The position numbers were made by a program, and so were the translations under genes. A DNA stretch of 64,000 nucleotides from positions 124,001 through 188,000 of the forward strand of contig WOGZ01000011.1 of assembly GCA_009733775.1 (NCBI GenBank), written 5' to 3'. Origin of the DNA: Alectoria sarmentosa. Lineage: Eukaryota > Ascomycota > Lecanoromycetes > Lecanorales > Parmeliaceae. The notes beneath the pieces were generated by a model. It was not told where the DNA came from and searched no databases. It was given only the letters and a program-made list of their open reading frames with translations. This document shows positions 10,598 through 21,939 of this stretch, in pieces (within the stretch, counting starts at the first letter, position 1; the number at the start of each line of letters is the position of its first letter).

Positions 10598-11422
10598 ATG
10601 CCCACAGATCCTGCCTCGGTACCCGTAACAGCGGATGCTGCCCCGTCCGAATTCCCAGCCCCAGGAGCAACAACCTTTCTCAGCCTTCCACGAGAGCTAC
10701 GGGATCTGATCTACTCTTACCTTTTCGAAGGGGTGTACACACAGTCTAGGAGGAATGTGAACCTTAAATATAAAGCCCTCGGTGGGGCCCGGAAGAAGGT
10801 AGAGGCTGACAGATGGGGTCGGCTTGCGATTTTGCAGGCTTCCCGAGGGGTGTGGGAGGAAGCATCCGGGATCCTTTACGGAAAGCACCTCTTCCGCTTT
10901 GAAGTCGGAAACACTACATTCACCAAAGCCACCTTCCTCACCCGGAGAATCGCGAATCTGATGCAGGATATCGAGATAAGCCTAGGCCGTTGCAAAACCC
11001 CGGATTCGGTCCAAATCCTACGACTCTTCGGCTCCTCTCAAATACCACGAAAATCGTGTTTCATCAAGCTCCAATCTCGTCAACCCAAGCCTATGCACAG
11101 CAATACGATCGAGGCCTTGAAGCAGCTGACTGGGTTCAAAGTTCTGACTTTTGAGGTGCATGCACCAGGTGTCGTGCTTTATTGGCATTCGGATCCGATC
11201 CCCTGGGTCTCGGGAATATTGGCATTCATGCAGGTCAAATTGACCCAGGCGCTGGGACCGGGCACGTATGCTAATGGTGATGGCTGTCGACGTTTGGTCT
11301 TCAAACCCCAAGACCATAGGGGATATAGGACTGAAAAACAAGCCCTTGGAGATATGGGGTGGTATTGTCCCACTTTACCTCTGGCGCAAACGGGGCTTGG
11401 AAAACTCGATACTCATGCATGA
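10598..11422 (+). CDS. 2EXR-like protein, copy A
   Basis: Single exon. The first ATG in frame is at 10598, giving 274 aa; an upstream TTG is not a credible eukaryotic start. Residues ~32-48 hold the family signature FLSLPRELRDLIYSYLFEGV. A conserved middle phrase follows (ILQASRGVWEEAS), then a C-terminal pair shared by all copies in this window: a Leu-Gly-Pro step (ALGPGTY) and a beta-strand-like LVFKPQDH. The LPxEIRDxIY start is typical of the fungal 2EXR/F-box-like family, whose molecular role is not established to my knowledge. It is the most diverged member of the 10.6-23.8 kb array and has an extended C terminus after the last conserved block. Confidence 0.8.
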   Translation: MPTDPASVPVTADAAPSEFPAPGATTFLSLPRELRDLIYSYLFEGVYTQSRRNVNLKYKALGGARKKVEADRWGRLAILQASRGVWEEASGILYGKHLFRFEVGNTTFTKATFLTRRIANLMQDIEISLGRCKTPDSVQILRLFGSSQIPRKSCFIKLQSRQPKPMHSNTIEALKQLTGFKVLTFEVHAPGVVLYWHSDPIPWVSGILAFMQVKLTQALGPGTYANGDGCRRLVFKPQDHRGYRTEKQALGDMGWYCPTLPLAQTGLGKLDTHA

Positions 11423-12700
11423 TGTCTACGCTTGATGCCGTGTTATTCCGCGTGACAGGGTGTGCTAATTCTTGGGTACTGTAGTTATAATGACAACTCA
11501 TTCAAACGTATGCTCTCTGCCCTTTCTCGAGAGATGAGCCAGGAGGTTGTGGGAATCTCATTACTATATCCGGCAAGCAAGCTGTCACAACTGTAACGCA
11601 GCAATCTACAAAAGATCGAACAATTTGGCAACCTAGCAATCTAATTCATCAATTAATTGACTGTTACTCATCTTCAGGCTCCAAAATTCTCACATAACCG
11701 ACCAGATTGTTTGACTCAGCACTCGTGGCTGTACGTGAATGAGAAACAGCCGATGATGAAAGCTACCATTTTCAGCCTCCCTACCGATAGACTTGCTGAG
11801 AAAAAGAATCTATGCGTGACACGAATATCCATGATCAATACAGGAGGCTCAGCTTTTTTTTCTGACCAACATAAAAGGCAGTGATCTCTACCCCACCATA
11901 CGCCTTACCTTTATTCTTTTTAGGAGGCGTTTCTGAATGCCTCTAACGGGATTGTTCCCATCGTTTGCTTGGGAGAAAAGTACTAAGGCTCGGTGTAGCA
12001 AGGCCTCGTAGTTTTCGCAATGATCTCGGCACCCCGCAAATGCTCTTGTCCGACCGGCTACCTGCAATGTGCTCACCGAGTAAACAACCACGAGCAAGTA
12101 ATGCGCCCAGTGAACAGTCATACATACTTGTTAGCCTCATTCTGATTGACATCTCTGGCTGTGATGACGCTTTGTAAATGAAGGCAAATAGTAACACAAT
12201 TTGATTCGTAGGGCCTCTATCCCGTGGTCAGGGTTCTCAATGAATGAGCAAACATGCTAACATACGAGCCGACTGATGAGTCATGTGCGTGGTAGCGGCC
12301 CTTCGATTGGACAAAGCACCCGGGGCGAGTTCTGTGTTATTGGTCGGTGCGTCCGGGCCGATGCCTTGCGAGGCTGGAAATTCTGTCATCTAGTGAGCCA
12401 ACCAATAAAACAATTGATAATTAAAAATTGCGATTATTGAGTAACAAGGGCCCATTCTCTGACTTTCTTTGCGTGCTTTCGCAGACAACAAGTCAATCTC
12501 TCAAGCACTTGAGAATTGTGGTCCATCCTTCCTGAGCAACTCAATTTTCCTTGTCATCTTGCTACCCAAGAACCCTCTGCCTCAGTCATTTGCCAGCCAA
12601 ATCTTGTACCACGGCTGGACCAGCTTCCTTTGTTAAATCCTACGTTCTCTTCTAGAACCTCAATATTTAACTCGATAGTCGCATCTCATCCGCCTCTATA
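11423..12700. other. Intergenic region, 2EXR-like A to B
   Basis: About 1.3 kb with only short unsupported frames on both strands (for example around 11888-12197). The last ~250 bases before 12701 are pyrimidine-rich on the plus strand, as expected of a fungal promoter and leader. Confidence 0.5.
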
Positions 12701-13528
12701 ATGGTTTCAATTCCAGAGACTGTCGATATCTGCGGTCCGAACGATGGAGGTATTCTATTCAAGCTTCCTCCAGAAGTCCGCGATGAGATCTACCGTTACC
12801 TCGTCAAAGGCAGATTTGTCATTACTGTATCGCCGAGTTGGACTTTCGTAGCCAAGTTCAACGCTACCAGTGATCCAGGATTCGATGTTGACGGCGCTGA
12901 TTTCGCCATCCTTCGGACGTCGAAAGCTGTCAGTCGCGAGGCCATCAAGGTGTTGCACACAGAAAGCACCTTCGAGTCTTGGCTCGACTTCGATGAATTC
13001 GGACCATACACACAACATGCGAAAGGTGTCACCGATCGCATGATGAAGCTCAAGTACCACATAGTTGGCCTTGGCGGTGCCTTCCAGACCCAGTTTGACT
13101 CTGAAGGTCTATCTCGATTCTACATGGAGAACATGAAAGCTATCTGCGAATCTACTATTGACCACTTCACCGGCACGGAAATCACGCGCCATTCTATGCA
13201 CATCATACTCCATTCGACCACCGAACTTGACAATGCATTTACAAGCCCACTATTCCAGTCATTGAAAAGGCTTGGAGGGTTCCGTGGAGTGAGGGTGGAG
13301 TTCCGTTCTTCTCTTCCAATTCTCGAGAGAAACGAGCCCCAGATCGCTAGTGACCACATGAACGAGGTGATGCGGGCGGCCAGGGCACATCTTGAGCCTG
13401 CGTTAGGACCTGCTACTCCTGGAAACTTTAGTAGTCCTGGCGAGTTCGATTACTACGGCTATCTCACTTTCCGCCCAAACCAGTATTTGGTCAAAAAAAT
13501 CGAGGCCGAAGGAAAAGAGGAGGAATGA
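12701..13528 (+). CDS. 2EXR-like protein, copy B
   Basis: Single exon, 275 aa. The signature LPPEVRDEIYRYLVKGRF begins at residue ~25. Other family phrases follow: ILRTSKAVSREAIKVLHTES, VTDRMMKLKYH, FTGTEITRHSMH, LEPALGPATPG, then LTFRPNQYLV. The start ATG sits just before the conserved N terminus and is preceded by a long leader without upstream coding potential. Codon positions are uninterrupted, so the gene looks functional. Function unknown; likely an intracellular F-box-like protein by family. Confidence 0.85.
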   Translation: MVSIPETVDICGPNDGGILFKLPPEVRDEIYRYLVKGRFVITVSPSWTFVAKFNATSDPGFDVDGADFAILRTSKAVSREAIKVLHTESTFESWLDFDEFGPYTQHAKGVTDRMMKLKYHIVGLGGAFQTQFDSEGLSRFYMENMKAICESTIDHFTGTEITRHSMHIILHSTTELDNAFTSPLFQSLKRLGGFRGVRVEFRSSLPILERNEPQIASDHMNEVMRAARAHLEPALGPATPGNFSSPGEFDYYGYLTFRPNQYLVKKIEAEGKEEE

Positions 13529-14508
13529 GTTTCCTAGGAGAGGGCGCGGGATGTTCTCCATGGAAAGACAAAATTGGAGAAACATCGTTAGCTAGTTGAC
13601 AGGAGAGCACACACTGTCGTAAAAAGCGGCAGACATGGAGCCCAAAGAAAACATACAACGATGTTCGTTCAGTGCCGCCGTAGCAGAAATTCAAAATGTG
13701 TTGACGTAGGTCCAACGGAGCCGAAACAAGTGCTTTCCGCAGAGTTATTTCATGCTCTGCTCCTCGATCGCCCGACAAGTCGGAATCGGTCTGATGTAGA
13801 TCCGGCAACCACGGGTCGAGAGTACACTGGGCCCGTGAAGACGAAAGAATAGATCAGGTCCCGCAACCACTGTGGAAGGCTCAAAAGGGTGGCAGCTGCT
13901 GAGTAAAGTACATGGCCCAAGGCTGTAGACGCGTGATCGTAGGCTGTTGAGGCTGATGTAGAGATAGGGGGCTAACGGCTCTTCTCGTAGTGTAGACTCT
14001 AAAGTAGAGTTGCGCATATTGCGACTACCTAAGAACATTCGTTTCAAGAGGTAAAAAAAAAAGACTGCGGAGCAGAATATAATATAGATACTGCGGTGAC
14101 TTATTTCTCAGTCCAGTTCTATTTTACATGGAGCTCTGTGAAGTGGTCAGGAATGAGACGCATGGAAAGTCGAGGATCGCGGCGCCTTGTTGGCGAAGTT
14201 TCAACATTGGTTTCCGCTGCCAAGCCGCAGGGATCTTGGCACTACTTGTATCAGCTAGCACTAGGTCATCTACTAGTGGTATTGTTACCTCCTGCCAATC
14301 TGCCGTTCAGAAGCCTAAAAATTTCTTCGTGGCACTATCCAGCCGACGAAACTCGCGCTCTGAGTGACACCTTTACACAACAGGGCCTTTGAGGTATCGT
14401 CGGAGAGTAGCATGCTTAGATCTGCAGACCATCCTTGATACATTACAACCGGACGCTCTCAGCTGAGGATAACTCTCGTCCCGTCACCGTTACTTCAAGA
14501 CTTCAATC
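13529..14508. other. Intergenic region, 2EXR-like B to C
   Basis: Nearly 1 kb. Small frames occur on both strands with no domain signal. I see no repeat or RNA gene. Confidence 0.5.
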
Positions 14509-15366
14509 ATGCCATTATCCACCAACGTCGCAAGAGTCTTGAAGCAAGGAGGCATGCTTTTCAACCTGCCACGCGAGCTTCGTGACGAGATCTACCGTTA
14601 TCTTGTCAAAGGGACATACCTTGTCGGCGGACAGCCAGATAGGAAATCAAAAGATACGCACAGTGAGGAAAGATACCTCAAGACGGTAGAAAACGGCCTC
14701 TACCTTGACGTTCTACGGGTTTCAAAGGTCATCAGCGACGAAGCAATGGCTGTGCTTTACTCCGAGAGTACCTTTCGAATCGATGTCCACTTTAAAAACG
14801 ACAAAGCAATGTTGCCTCTAGAACGAGCAAGTGTTGACCGCATGATGAACATTGAGTTGAATGTGGCTGTCAGCATGCAAGTCCTATTTGAGCTTTATGG
14901 GCTCTCTCTAGGTCGCGCTATCCAGCGGATCTTTGGGTTTATTCTGGACTGTATCAAGCGAACAAACACCATCCGCAACACTTTGTGCGTCAAATATCGA
15001 ATTCTCTCTTCGAATATCAAGCAGGCCTTACCATTTTTTATGTATTGGAGATTGGACTTGCTAACACGGTTCCGTACGGTCATCGTGAAGCTTTCACCTG
15101 AGCTCCTGATGTTTCAACCTCCGTCTCCTAAGGACGTGATATCTATAGTCAACGGAAAGGCTATTGCTAAAACAAACAAGAGCAAAGATATTCTCAAGAG
15201 CCTGGAGGCGAAAATTATGGACATTGAGAAGCAAATCGGACGTGCATTGGGACCTGCTGTCGTCGGCCATTTGTATGATCCTAATCATCTACAGTATGCA
15301 AAAACCCTAGAATTCCATCCCCAGGAGCACAGGGCTACAGTCTTGAGCGTCGAACAGAAGATCTAA
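14509..15366 (+). CDS. 2EXR-like protein, copy C
   Basis: Single exon, 285 aa. The signature LPRELRDEIYRYLVKGTY lies at residues ~20-37, then VLRVSKVISDEAMAVLYSES, a VDRMMNIEL phrase, a basic central part, and the C-terminal pair IGRALGPAVVGHL and LEFHPQEHRA. It contains an insertion of about 20 lysine-rich residues (around 210-235) not seen in copy B. It shares the YSEST phrase with copies D and E. Function unknown. Confidence 0.85.
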   Translation: MPLSTNVARVLKQGGMLFNLPRELRDEIYRYLVKGTYLVGGQPDRKSKDTHSEERYLKTVENGLYLDVLRVSKVISDEAMAVLYSESTFRIDVHFKNDKAMLPLERASVDRMMNIELNVAVSMQVLFELYGLSLGRAIQRIFGFILDCIKRTNTIRNTLCVKYRILSSNIKQALPFFMYWRLDLLTRFRTVIVKLSPELLMFQPPSPKDVISIVNGKAIAKTNKSKDILKSLEAKIMDIEKQIGRALGPAVVGHLYDPNHLQYAKTLEFHPQEHRATVLSVEQKI

Positions 15367-16604
15367 GGGCGGAGGCAGACGAGTTGGATAGGGAGGCTGC
15401 AACAATTGAGGTGGGCGAATGAACGAAGGAAAGGTTCTAATGGCGGGGAACTTCTGTTTAGTGGAAGGCTTTAGAAGAATGAGATCTTGAAGGCAATAGA
15501 AGCAGTAGCTGGTGATTAGCCACGATCTTGATGTAGGCATCATAGCTGGCTGTCGCGCGCCGTACTGAGAGACACATACATCGATGGCTAATCCTAGAAT
15601 GTCATCGTCGAGTCCTTGATCTCAACACTGGTGAGAATTCCACAGCCATTAAAACAATCCCTGCTGTAGCCATCCGCTGAATCACTTGGCGCGACTTAAA
15701 TTTCGACTACCTTCTCACCATCCTAGAATTTCAATGAAAACCCACTCCCTCTCTATTTTAATTTTGAGCGCTCATTTGGTCCTAAGGCTGCCCATCATGG
15801 CTGCTCCTTGCCTTGAAGATGTGCAAGCAATTCTCGGGATAAGCCAACGTCGTAGGGAACCAACTGATGATTACTTAGAATCGCACCAGGAATTCGCTGA
15901 TATCTCACCTGACTTTTCACAAGGTCCCGTCATGACATTGAGACATGTCTTACACAGCATAGTTCGGTCGGTATCATCCAAGAGCCTACGTCCAAGGGTC
16001 GGAGAAGCCGGAACCATGGCCAGAGCAGTCCCTTACTGGCCCATTTCACCTCGGCGGGGGTGCGTAGCGACACGACACGAAGACACTACGCGCAAAAAAG
16101 CTCCCGTTGTACTACGTGTGTCGAAAACATGTGTCACAAGATACAGAGCAAAAGGAGACTGGATAAGAGATTATGAAACCGTCGGGGGGGGGGGGGGGGG
16201 GGAGACGACTGTGTTTATTCTAATGTACTTCGCCATGTTCAGGTGTTTTAAGTGCAAATGGGCTAAGAATGAGCGCGAAGGCCAGATTGTAGGACATTGT
16301 CATGGAATTCCTTCCACTCCTTCCCATCTTCTCCTGTTAGAAGCCAATGCATACACTTGCTCCTATCTGACGCTGCAATCTGAGAGAGAATAAGCAATGC
16401 ACCCAGAAATCTACATAGGCCACTGATCAGGGCGTGAGATTATTCAGCATAAGCTCGACCCATTCCAGAAGCAATCGCCAAACCCTCGACCAGTGCCTCC
16501 AAGTCCAGTGGCTCGTCCCACTAGCGAGCAGCAACTGTGAACTCAAGCGGGCGGGCTCGATCTATTGCATCGCATCCGAATTCAGGCCACTCAGCTTCTT
16601 TGAT
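15367..16604. other. Intergenic region with a 19-base poly-G tract
   Basis: A 235-aa open frame (15686-16393, plus) covers much of this spacer but starts at TTG, reads through a run of 19 G at 16184-16202 and has no recognisable domain, so I treat it as non-coding. No other gene is visible. Confidence 0.5.
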
Positions 16605-17219
16605 CTATCGGGGAATACCGGTGAACACGTCGAACTCCTTTCTCTCTAGCTCTTCTGCGGTAGATGCTGTACGCTTGAGAGTAAGAGGATAGCGTTCCTC
16701 CGCAGTGTTGTCTTGGACTTCGGCTGGAGGCGAATAAGGCGTTCGGCCTGGAATATCATCCTTAATCTGCGTAACCACACCAGGGTGGTGTAATAACAAG
16801 TGACAGAAAGTCTGGAGGCTGGTGGATGAGATCGGTCCTCCTAGCTGTGGTACTAAGAATGCCAGATACGCGCGTTGTTTTGTACCATACCAGAAAGACT
16901 TCCCATAGACCGTGATGAGCTCAGGGGTTTCTCGTAGCTGCGGTTGTCCACTGAAAGTCAGGATCCCAAAGTCGTGCAGGCGCAGGAGTCCTTCCACCAA
17001 TGGCAGTGTCTCGGCATTGATCGGCCCACGACTATATATTGTGGACCTCGTTTCACCCAAGAGGTATGATCTATTCAAGCGAATCGCAGCTGCATAATTT
17101 TCCACTTCATGCCACCTGAGATTATTTCTCCTCCGTTCGGCACCAGGGACATCTTGGTGATCGATGGTGGATTGTGAAGAGGCAGTCGGCTGGGCCTCCT
17201 TCGTATTTGCCGCGCTCAT
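16605..17219 (-). CDS. Small DUF6919-like protein
   Basis: Single exon, 204 aa, ATG-initiated. The core at residues ~45-90 (RLNRSYLLGE, then ETLPLVEGLLRLHDFGILTF, then SGQPQ) matches my memory of the DUF6919 pattern: a short N-terminal helix, an ET-LV-LL-L-D-G-LT helix and a following S-QP turn. The rest includes a KSFWYGTKQRAYLAFLVP segment that may be a beta-alpha unit. It is the only minus-strand gene inside the plus-strand 2EXR-like array, so it is probably unrelated in function. The family name is from memory and unverified; the coding call is firmer. Confidence 0.6.
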   Translation of the reverse strand: MSAANTKEAQPTASSQSTIDHQDVPGAERRRNNLRWHEVENYAAAIRLNRSYLLGETRSTIYSRGPINAETLPLVEGLLRLHDFGILTFSGQPQLRETPELITVYGKSFWYGTKQRAYLAFLVPQLGGPISSTSLQTFCHLLLHHPGVVTQIKDDIPGRTPYSPPAEVQDNTAEERYPLTLKRTASTAEELERKEFDVFTGIPR

Positions 17220-18069
17220 TTTGTGCGGAGGAGAGAGAAGATTTTGCGCTCAGATTTGTTGGCCTTCGCACCCGTTCTTCTCCTAAGCTTCAGGGGGAGC
17301 GCTCAGGTCCGGGCGGAATACCGTTCGTGTAATCTGATATGTGGAGAAGATATGAAGGATTTTAGGGTTGATGTTGAAATCACTAGACCCAGCTCAGGTA
17401 GATGGAAGTGATCCGTGGAGGCTCCTAAAAAAGTGCGACGAACGATAGTCAGTAAATGAAGATCTGCGGAAAACGTTACAGACCGGGTACATGCATGAAG
17501 AGAGACCAGCAAATACTCTGAAACAGAAATTTACGGGTCGGAACAAACGGTCCTTGAGTGTCTAAAACATTCTAAATGAGCCTGAAGACTTGCGTCTTAA
17601 CAGTGTACGGGAGGAGCTCAGGTCGGGATGGTTGGACTGGGTCTATTTACAAGCTTCTGTAGGCCTCTGAATGTAGCGCTGAAGCAGAAAGATTCTCATC
17701 CTTAAGCCCCATACTAAGTCCAAGCTACAACATCTTTAGTCGTTGTCAGTGTCTGAGAGCCCTCAACACATGATTCTGATAATTTCACCAACACCACGAA
17801 GGCATCATATTCATTCAATGGCTTCACATTACGTTCATTCTACTGATCATTAACAAACTCGCTGCGCAGCTTTGTGAGCACCGTGCTTAGATTCCTCACC
17901 TCTGCTGGCCCAATTCAGTTTCGTACCACTCAGATCCGCGAGCACAGCACGCGCAGCCTCACTGCATGAACATATCAACACCTGTCTGCTTGGCGCACAA
18001 CACTCGAATCTTTCCTTTATAAGCCCCAGCTGACGATCCTCAAACCATCACCATCTCACAGCTTCAACA
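17220..18069. other. Intergenic region, DUF6919-like gene to 2EXR-like D
   Basis: A divergent spacer of 850 bases that should carry promoters of both flanking genes. No gene, repeat or RNA could be recognised. Confidence 0.5.
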
Positions 18070-18840
18070 ATGACACCCTCGCCCACAAACGCCACTGCCT
18101 TGGGCAATGCTCACCATAGAGGCGCTCTTTTCACCCTTCCTCGTGAGCTGCGCGATGAGATCTACCGGCTTGTGGTCAAAGGTAGCTACCTCATCCGGGT
18201 ACGCAATGGTAAGGCTTATACCACCGCCGTGAACATAAGAGAAAGCGACTTCGGCATCTTCAAAGTCTCGAAAGCTATCAGCCTGGAAGCCTCGGATATC
18301 TACTACTCTGAAAGCGACTTTCTCTTCGTAATAGACTTCTGCCACCGCAAAATGATTCGCCTTCCAACGAAGCTCACCGATCGCATGAACAACGTGAAAC
18401 TCATCCTAACAAATACTTCCATCTTGCGCTTGGTTCGACGTTCGATAACATTCGACCGTATCAAAACCATCTGCAATGCAGGAATCGTTCCTTTCACTAG
18501 CGCTCACATCCCGCGTAACACCTTGGGTATCGAGCTCATTTGTGACGGTCCGTACACGATTGATATGCTAAGGATCCATCTTTTCGAGACTTTCAAAGCA
18601 ATGACCGGATTTCGCACAGTTACTATCGAGATTTCGAAGGACCTTTCCTTTCGCACAGAGTCGGTAATGATGACGGAGAAAGCGTTCGAAGAATTGATTT
18701 TTCAAATGCTCGCTGGGATCAGTCAGGAATTGAAGAAGACCCTGGAGCCTACATTAGGGCCTGCCATCGAAGAGACTCGTCAAGCGGTATGGTACCTTAC
18801 GTTTTATCCCCGTGAGCACTTGGTCAATGGTGCTGCATAG
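18070..18840 (+). CDS. 2EXR-like protein, copy D
   Basis: Single exon, 256 aa, compact. The signature LPRELRDEIYRLVVKGSY lies at residues ~20-37. It is followed by IFKVSKAISLEASDIYYSES, LTDRMNNVKL, a region corresponding to the FTGTEITR part of copy B (FTSAHIPRNTLGIEL), LEPTLGPAIEETR and LTFYPREHLV. The ATG lies shortly before the conserved block, as in copies B and C. Function unknown. Confidence 0.85.
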   Translation: MTPSPTNATALGNAHHRGALFTLPRELRDEIYRLVVKGSYLIRVRNGKAYTTAVNIRESDFGIFKVSKAISLEASDIYYSESDFLFVIDFCHRKMIRLPTKLTDRMNNVKLILTNTSILRLVRRSITFDRIKTICNAGIVPFTSAHIPRNTLGIELICDGPYTIDMLRIHLFETFKAMTGFRTVTIEISKDLSFRTESVMMTEKAFEELIFQMLAGISQELKKTLEPTLGPAIEETRQAVWYLTFYPREHLVNGAA

Positions 18841-19605
18841 GGTGGCATGAATGTGGAAGGCCATTTGGGGCTGCTTGGAGGGAAACACAAAGAGCAACAG
18901 TCGATAACAGCTAAGATTCCGGGCGATGCGTCTCTAGATCGAGGTTCTAAGGATGGCTCTGCTAGTCATAGAGTGGTTGCAGAAATCAATGTGGTTCTGC
19001 CAAAACCCTCAAACTTCTACCGCTGACCATGTCGCCGTGTTTTTATTCTAAACACAACTTTTCCGGCTCCCAACAGCTTCAAACTGCATAGATCGACAGA
19101 TATCTAGACTTTTCCAAACGTGCTCATCTCATGACTCATGTTACATGTCCCAGAGCTGTCCGAGCCACTTTTGGAGACTACGAATGTAAATACGATTGTG
19201 ACCTTTTCAACGCTCTCAGCGCACTATAGGGCCCAAATGGCCCTAGCACGACCTAGCATCGCTTGCCACTATTACATAATCTGCCTCCAGACGTCCCTAC
19301 TTGTAGAGTAGCTAGAGTGTTGTTTCGCTCAGACCGGAATCCAAGCATCCAACACCCCACTCCATCACCTGACTATGGTCGTCTTAACAACACTCACTCT
19401 CTCACCTCTTACACCTCACACCTTGACTCCAGTATCCCGCGAGTGACCCTTCGTCATCTCTACTGGGAACCTTCGTCAACGTACCCTTGGCGTTCTGCAC
19501 TCAGACTCTCTCATCGGATGCCTCTCGCCTTCTCTCCACTAGTTCCCTAAGCAAGACATTATTCATCCTACTAAGAGTCTACATCTGCCCACCATCGTCA
19601 GAATA
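18841..19605. other. Intergenic region, 2EXR-like D to E
   Basis: A 765-base spacer. One short plus-strand frame (19263-19550) has no domain features and looks like a pyrimidine-rich leader or promoter. Confidence 0.5.
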
Positions 19606-20559
19606 TTGAATACGGCTACCTCATCACCAAAATCGCTTGCAGCTAGCGAGACTACTACGGAGATCCTCGGTCTTGGAACTCTCGTAAAGCTCCCTCGAGA
19701 GATCCGAGACGAGATCTATCGATACCTTATCAAATGAATCTATCACATCAATGACCCCTCGATCTGGATCCCCAAAAACATACGCATAATCGTTAGGACC
19801 CTTCTTAAGAAATCGGAGAAGGGCGATCTTGATCATAACACTCTTCTACTCTCGAGAGCAATAAACCATGAAGCCGCAGCGGTGCATTACACAGAAAGTA
19901 CCTTTCTATGCTACCTCGACTACTCCAAAAATATTGTCTGTCTTTTCCAAGCGCCCATTGATCGCATGATGAAGATCGAGCTGAAGGTGTACTCTGGCCT
20001 GCAGGCCATCTTGGAGAGATTAGGCAAGCCTGATTCCGAGAATACCAAGTATCACATCGAGACCTGGGCGACTACCAACAAAAAGCTGAATCGCACGGAT
20101 CTCGTCCGCAAGATTATTCACCTCAAATTCGACATTCATACCTCGCATGTACTTCAAGCGGTCCCAAGCGAAATGCTACATGATCTGAGAACGCTGATAA
20201 GATATCACACAGTCATCGTGGAATTCTCCGTAACTTTCCGTATCAGGGATGGTCGACCATCTGGAACTCTAGCAGACAGAAGCAAATGCAGTGGCGAGGA
20301 GCTCATTCTATTGACAGAGGCCGTGAATAGCGACTTAGAGCCAGCACTGGGACCTGCCACGTTCAGTCACACACGTCCTCCAATAAAGGTTCCTGGTCAA
20401 ACCCGATATTCCAGCTCCCTCAAATTCTTTCCGCACGAGTACACGGTCACAAACTCGAACAGCCAGGTGGAGAAGGAGCAGGTGGAATTGGAGATGAAAG
20501 AGGTGTGTCAAGAAGCTGACGGATTGGATAAAGGCATTTCGATGAAAGCGCATGAATGA
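19606..20559 (+). pseudogene. 2EXR-like copy E, broken by a stop codon and probable start loss
   Basis: The frame from 19606 runs through the family signature (KLPREIRDEIYRYLIK) and hits TGA at 19735-19737, exactly where intact copies have the glycine of the YLVKG motif. One G-to-T change in GGA explains it. The same frame then continues without a break to 20559 through all later family landmarks: LLLSRAINHEAAAVHYTEST, IDRMMKIELKV, LEPALGPATFSHT and LKFFPHEYTV. The expected start position has TTG (19606-19608) and no in-frame ATG was found upstream, so the start may also be lost. The 3' part keeps clean codon structure, which suggests recent inactivation. Readthrough is possible but there is no supporting motif. 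Confidence 0.82.
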
Positions 20560-21216
20560 GGGAACGCGTTTGCCAATGCTTGGACACAAGCTTACAGAGA
20601 GTTTGGCTGGCAATGTCTAGTTTTAACTCATTTAGAGATGGCTGAAGATACCCGACTTCAAGCTGGTCCGTGTTCATGCTCTTTGACACTTCATGTACCC
20701 CCGACCAAAGGAGTTAAATCTGGACCCGACCGTGCTAGAGTAGAATTCACTCACCTTTGTGTCATCATATACGCCCTCGGCCCTACTCTGTACACTAGAG
20801 TACTATACAACAGACTGTGAGAAAGTTCTAATTTGTAACATCCCTAACAATACACACTACATATAACACTTTTTGAAGTTCACATTCAATAAAGCTTAAT
20901 TCAAATCAACGATAAATATCTTATGTACCGTCAAGAGACGTCTTGCCTTATCTGCACCATCTTCCAAGACAGTATTCACCATCTCCTAACCTTTGATCTC
21001 CATATCCACTTCAAAGAAACAGACCTACCATCTTGACTACAGAGCTAGTCCAATTGTTGGAAAATGCTGCAGCACTACCCCACACGGTGGCAATATGATG
21101 GTGTGTCAAGTACTAGCGTGGCTTTGCCACAGGCTTCTCATGGTATAAGTAGCCTACACATCATTCCCACAGCTAGAAAATCAATCCTTCATATATCGAT
21201 CACAACACCGGTCAAG
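20560..21216. other. Intergenic region, 2EXR-like E to F
   Basis: A 657-base spacer with an AT-rich stretch around 20815-20940 and a probable leader before 21217. No gene seen. Confidence 0.5.
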
Positions 21217-21939
21217 ATGGATAACATTAGGCCTGGCGCAACCTTCTTTTCACTGCCTCAAGAAATTCGAGATGAAATCTATCGATATCTTGTCAAAGGG
21301 CGTTACCATTTTCATCGCCATCCAATTCATCAAAATACAATGATGACGCAAAACCGGGTCTCGAGGCCATCAACCAAGAATCCCTGGCCTTCCATATTCC
21401 AGGTCTCCAAGGCCACCCACGACGAAGCCACATCCATTTTCTACTCCGAGAGCGTCTTTCGGTACCGCATCTCCTGGATGTACGACTTCACCGCCTCTCC
21501 CCCAGCACCAGAGCCAGAGCGCATGATGAAAATTGAATATGATTTCTTCATCTCTTCCAGGCACGAGCATAGATCAAGCGGATTGGAAATCGAACACAAC
21601 TTGAAGGCCACCTTGGACAAATTTACCGGCTTGAGCAGACTGCGCAATACTATGGCCATCACGTTCGAGACCGCCTCCCCAGATATTCATGAGATGCTGG
21701 CTATTCACTTCTTCGGAAGATTGAAAGCACTCGTCGGTTTTCGTACCGTTATCATCAACATCTGGCAGATGCTCGAGCCCATAACGGAGGAAGACAGGCA
21801 AGGGTACGACCGTATCGCTCAGGCGATGAAAGAAGAAATGGCAATGACAATGGGGTCTGCCTCTATGAGTCACATTGGTCTTAACACCTATCTCGAATTC
21901 CATCCGCTCGAGCATATGCGGGCCAATCTCGGTGCCTAG
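21217..21939 (+). CDS. 2EXR-like protein, copy F
   Basis: Single exon, 240 aa from the ATG at 21217. An upstream in-frame ATG at 21064 would add 51 residues with no family similarity. The chosen start gives MDNIRPGATFFSLPQEIRDE, matching copy G (MSAIRPGGSFLQLPREIRDE). Family phrases follow: IYRYLVKGRYHF, IFQVSKATHDEATSIFYSES, ERMMKIEYDFF, then MGSASMSHIGLN, where LGP has become MGS, and LEFHPLEHMR. Loss of the Leu-Gly-Pro step is unique among the intact copies here. Function unknown. Confidence 0.83.
   Translation: MDNIRPGATFFSLPQEIRDEIYRYLVKGRYHFHRHPIHQNTMMTQNRVSRPSTKNPWPSIFQVSKATHDEATSIFYSESVFRYRISWMYDFTASPPAPEPERMMKIEYDFFISSRHEHRSSGLEIEHNLKATLDKFTGLSRLRNTMAITFETASPDIHEMLAIHFFGRLKALVGFRTVIINIWQMLEPITEEDRQGYDRIAQAMKEEMAMTMGSASMSHIGLNTYLEFHPLEHMRANLGA

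Noticed and set aside
15686..16393. 235-aa plus-strand open frame
   Set aside because: Begins at TTG, passes through a 19-base poly-G run and has no recognisable domain or neighbouring exon.
21064..21216. Upstream ATG extension of 2EXR-like copy F
   Set aside because: Adds 51 residues without family similarity, whereas the ATG at 21217 aligns exactly with the start of copy G.
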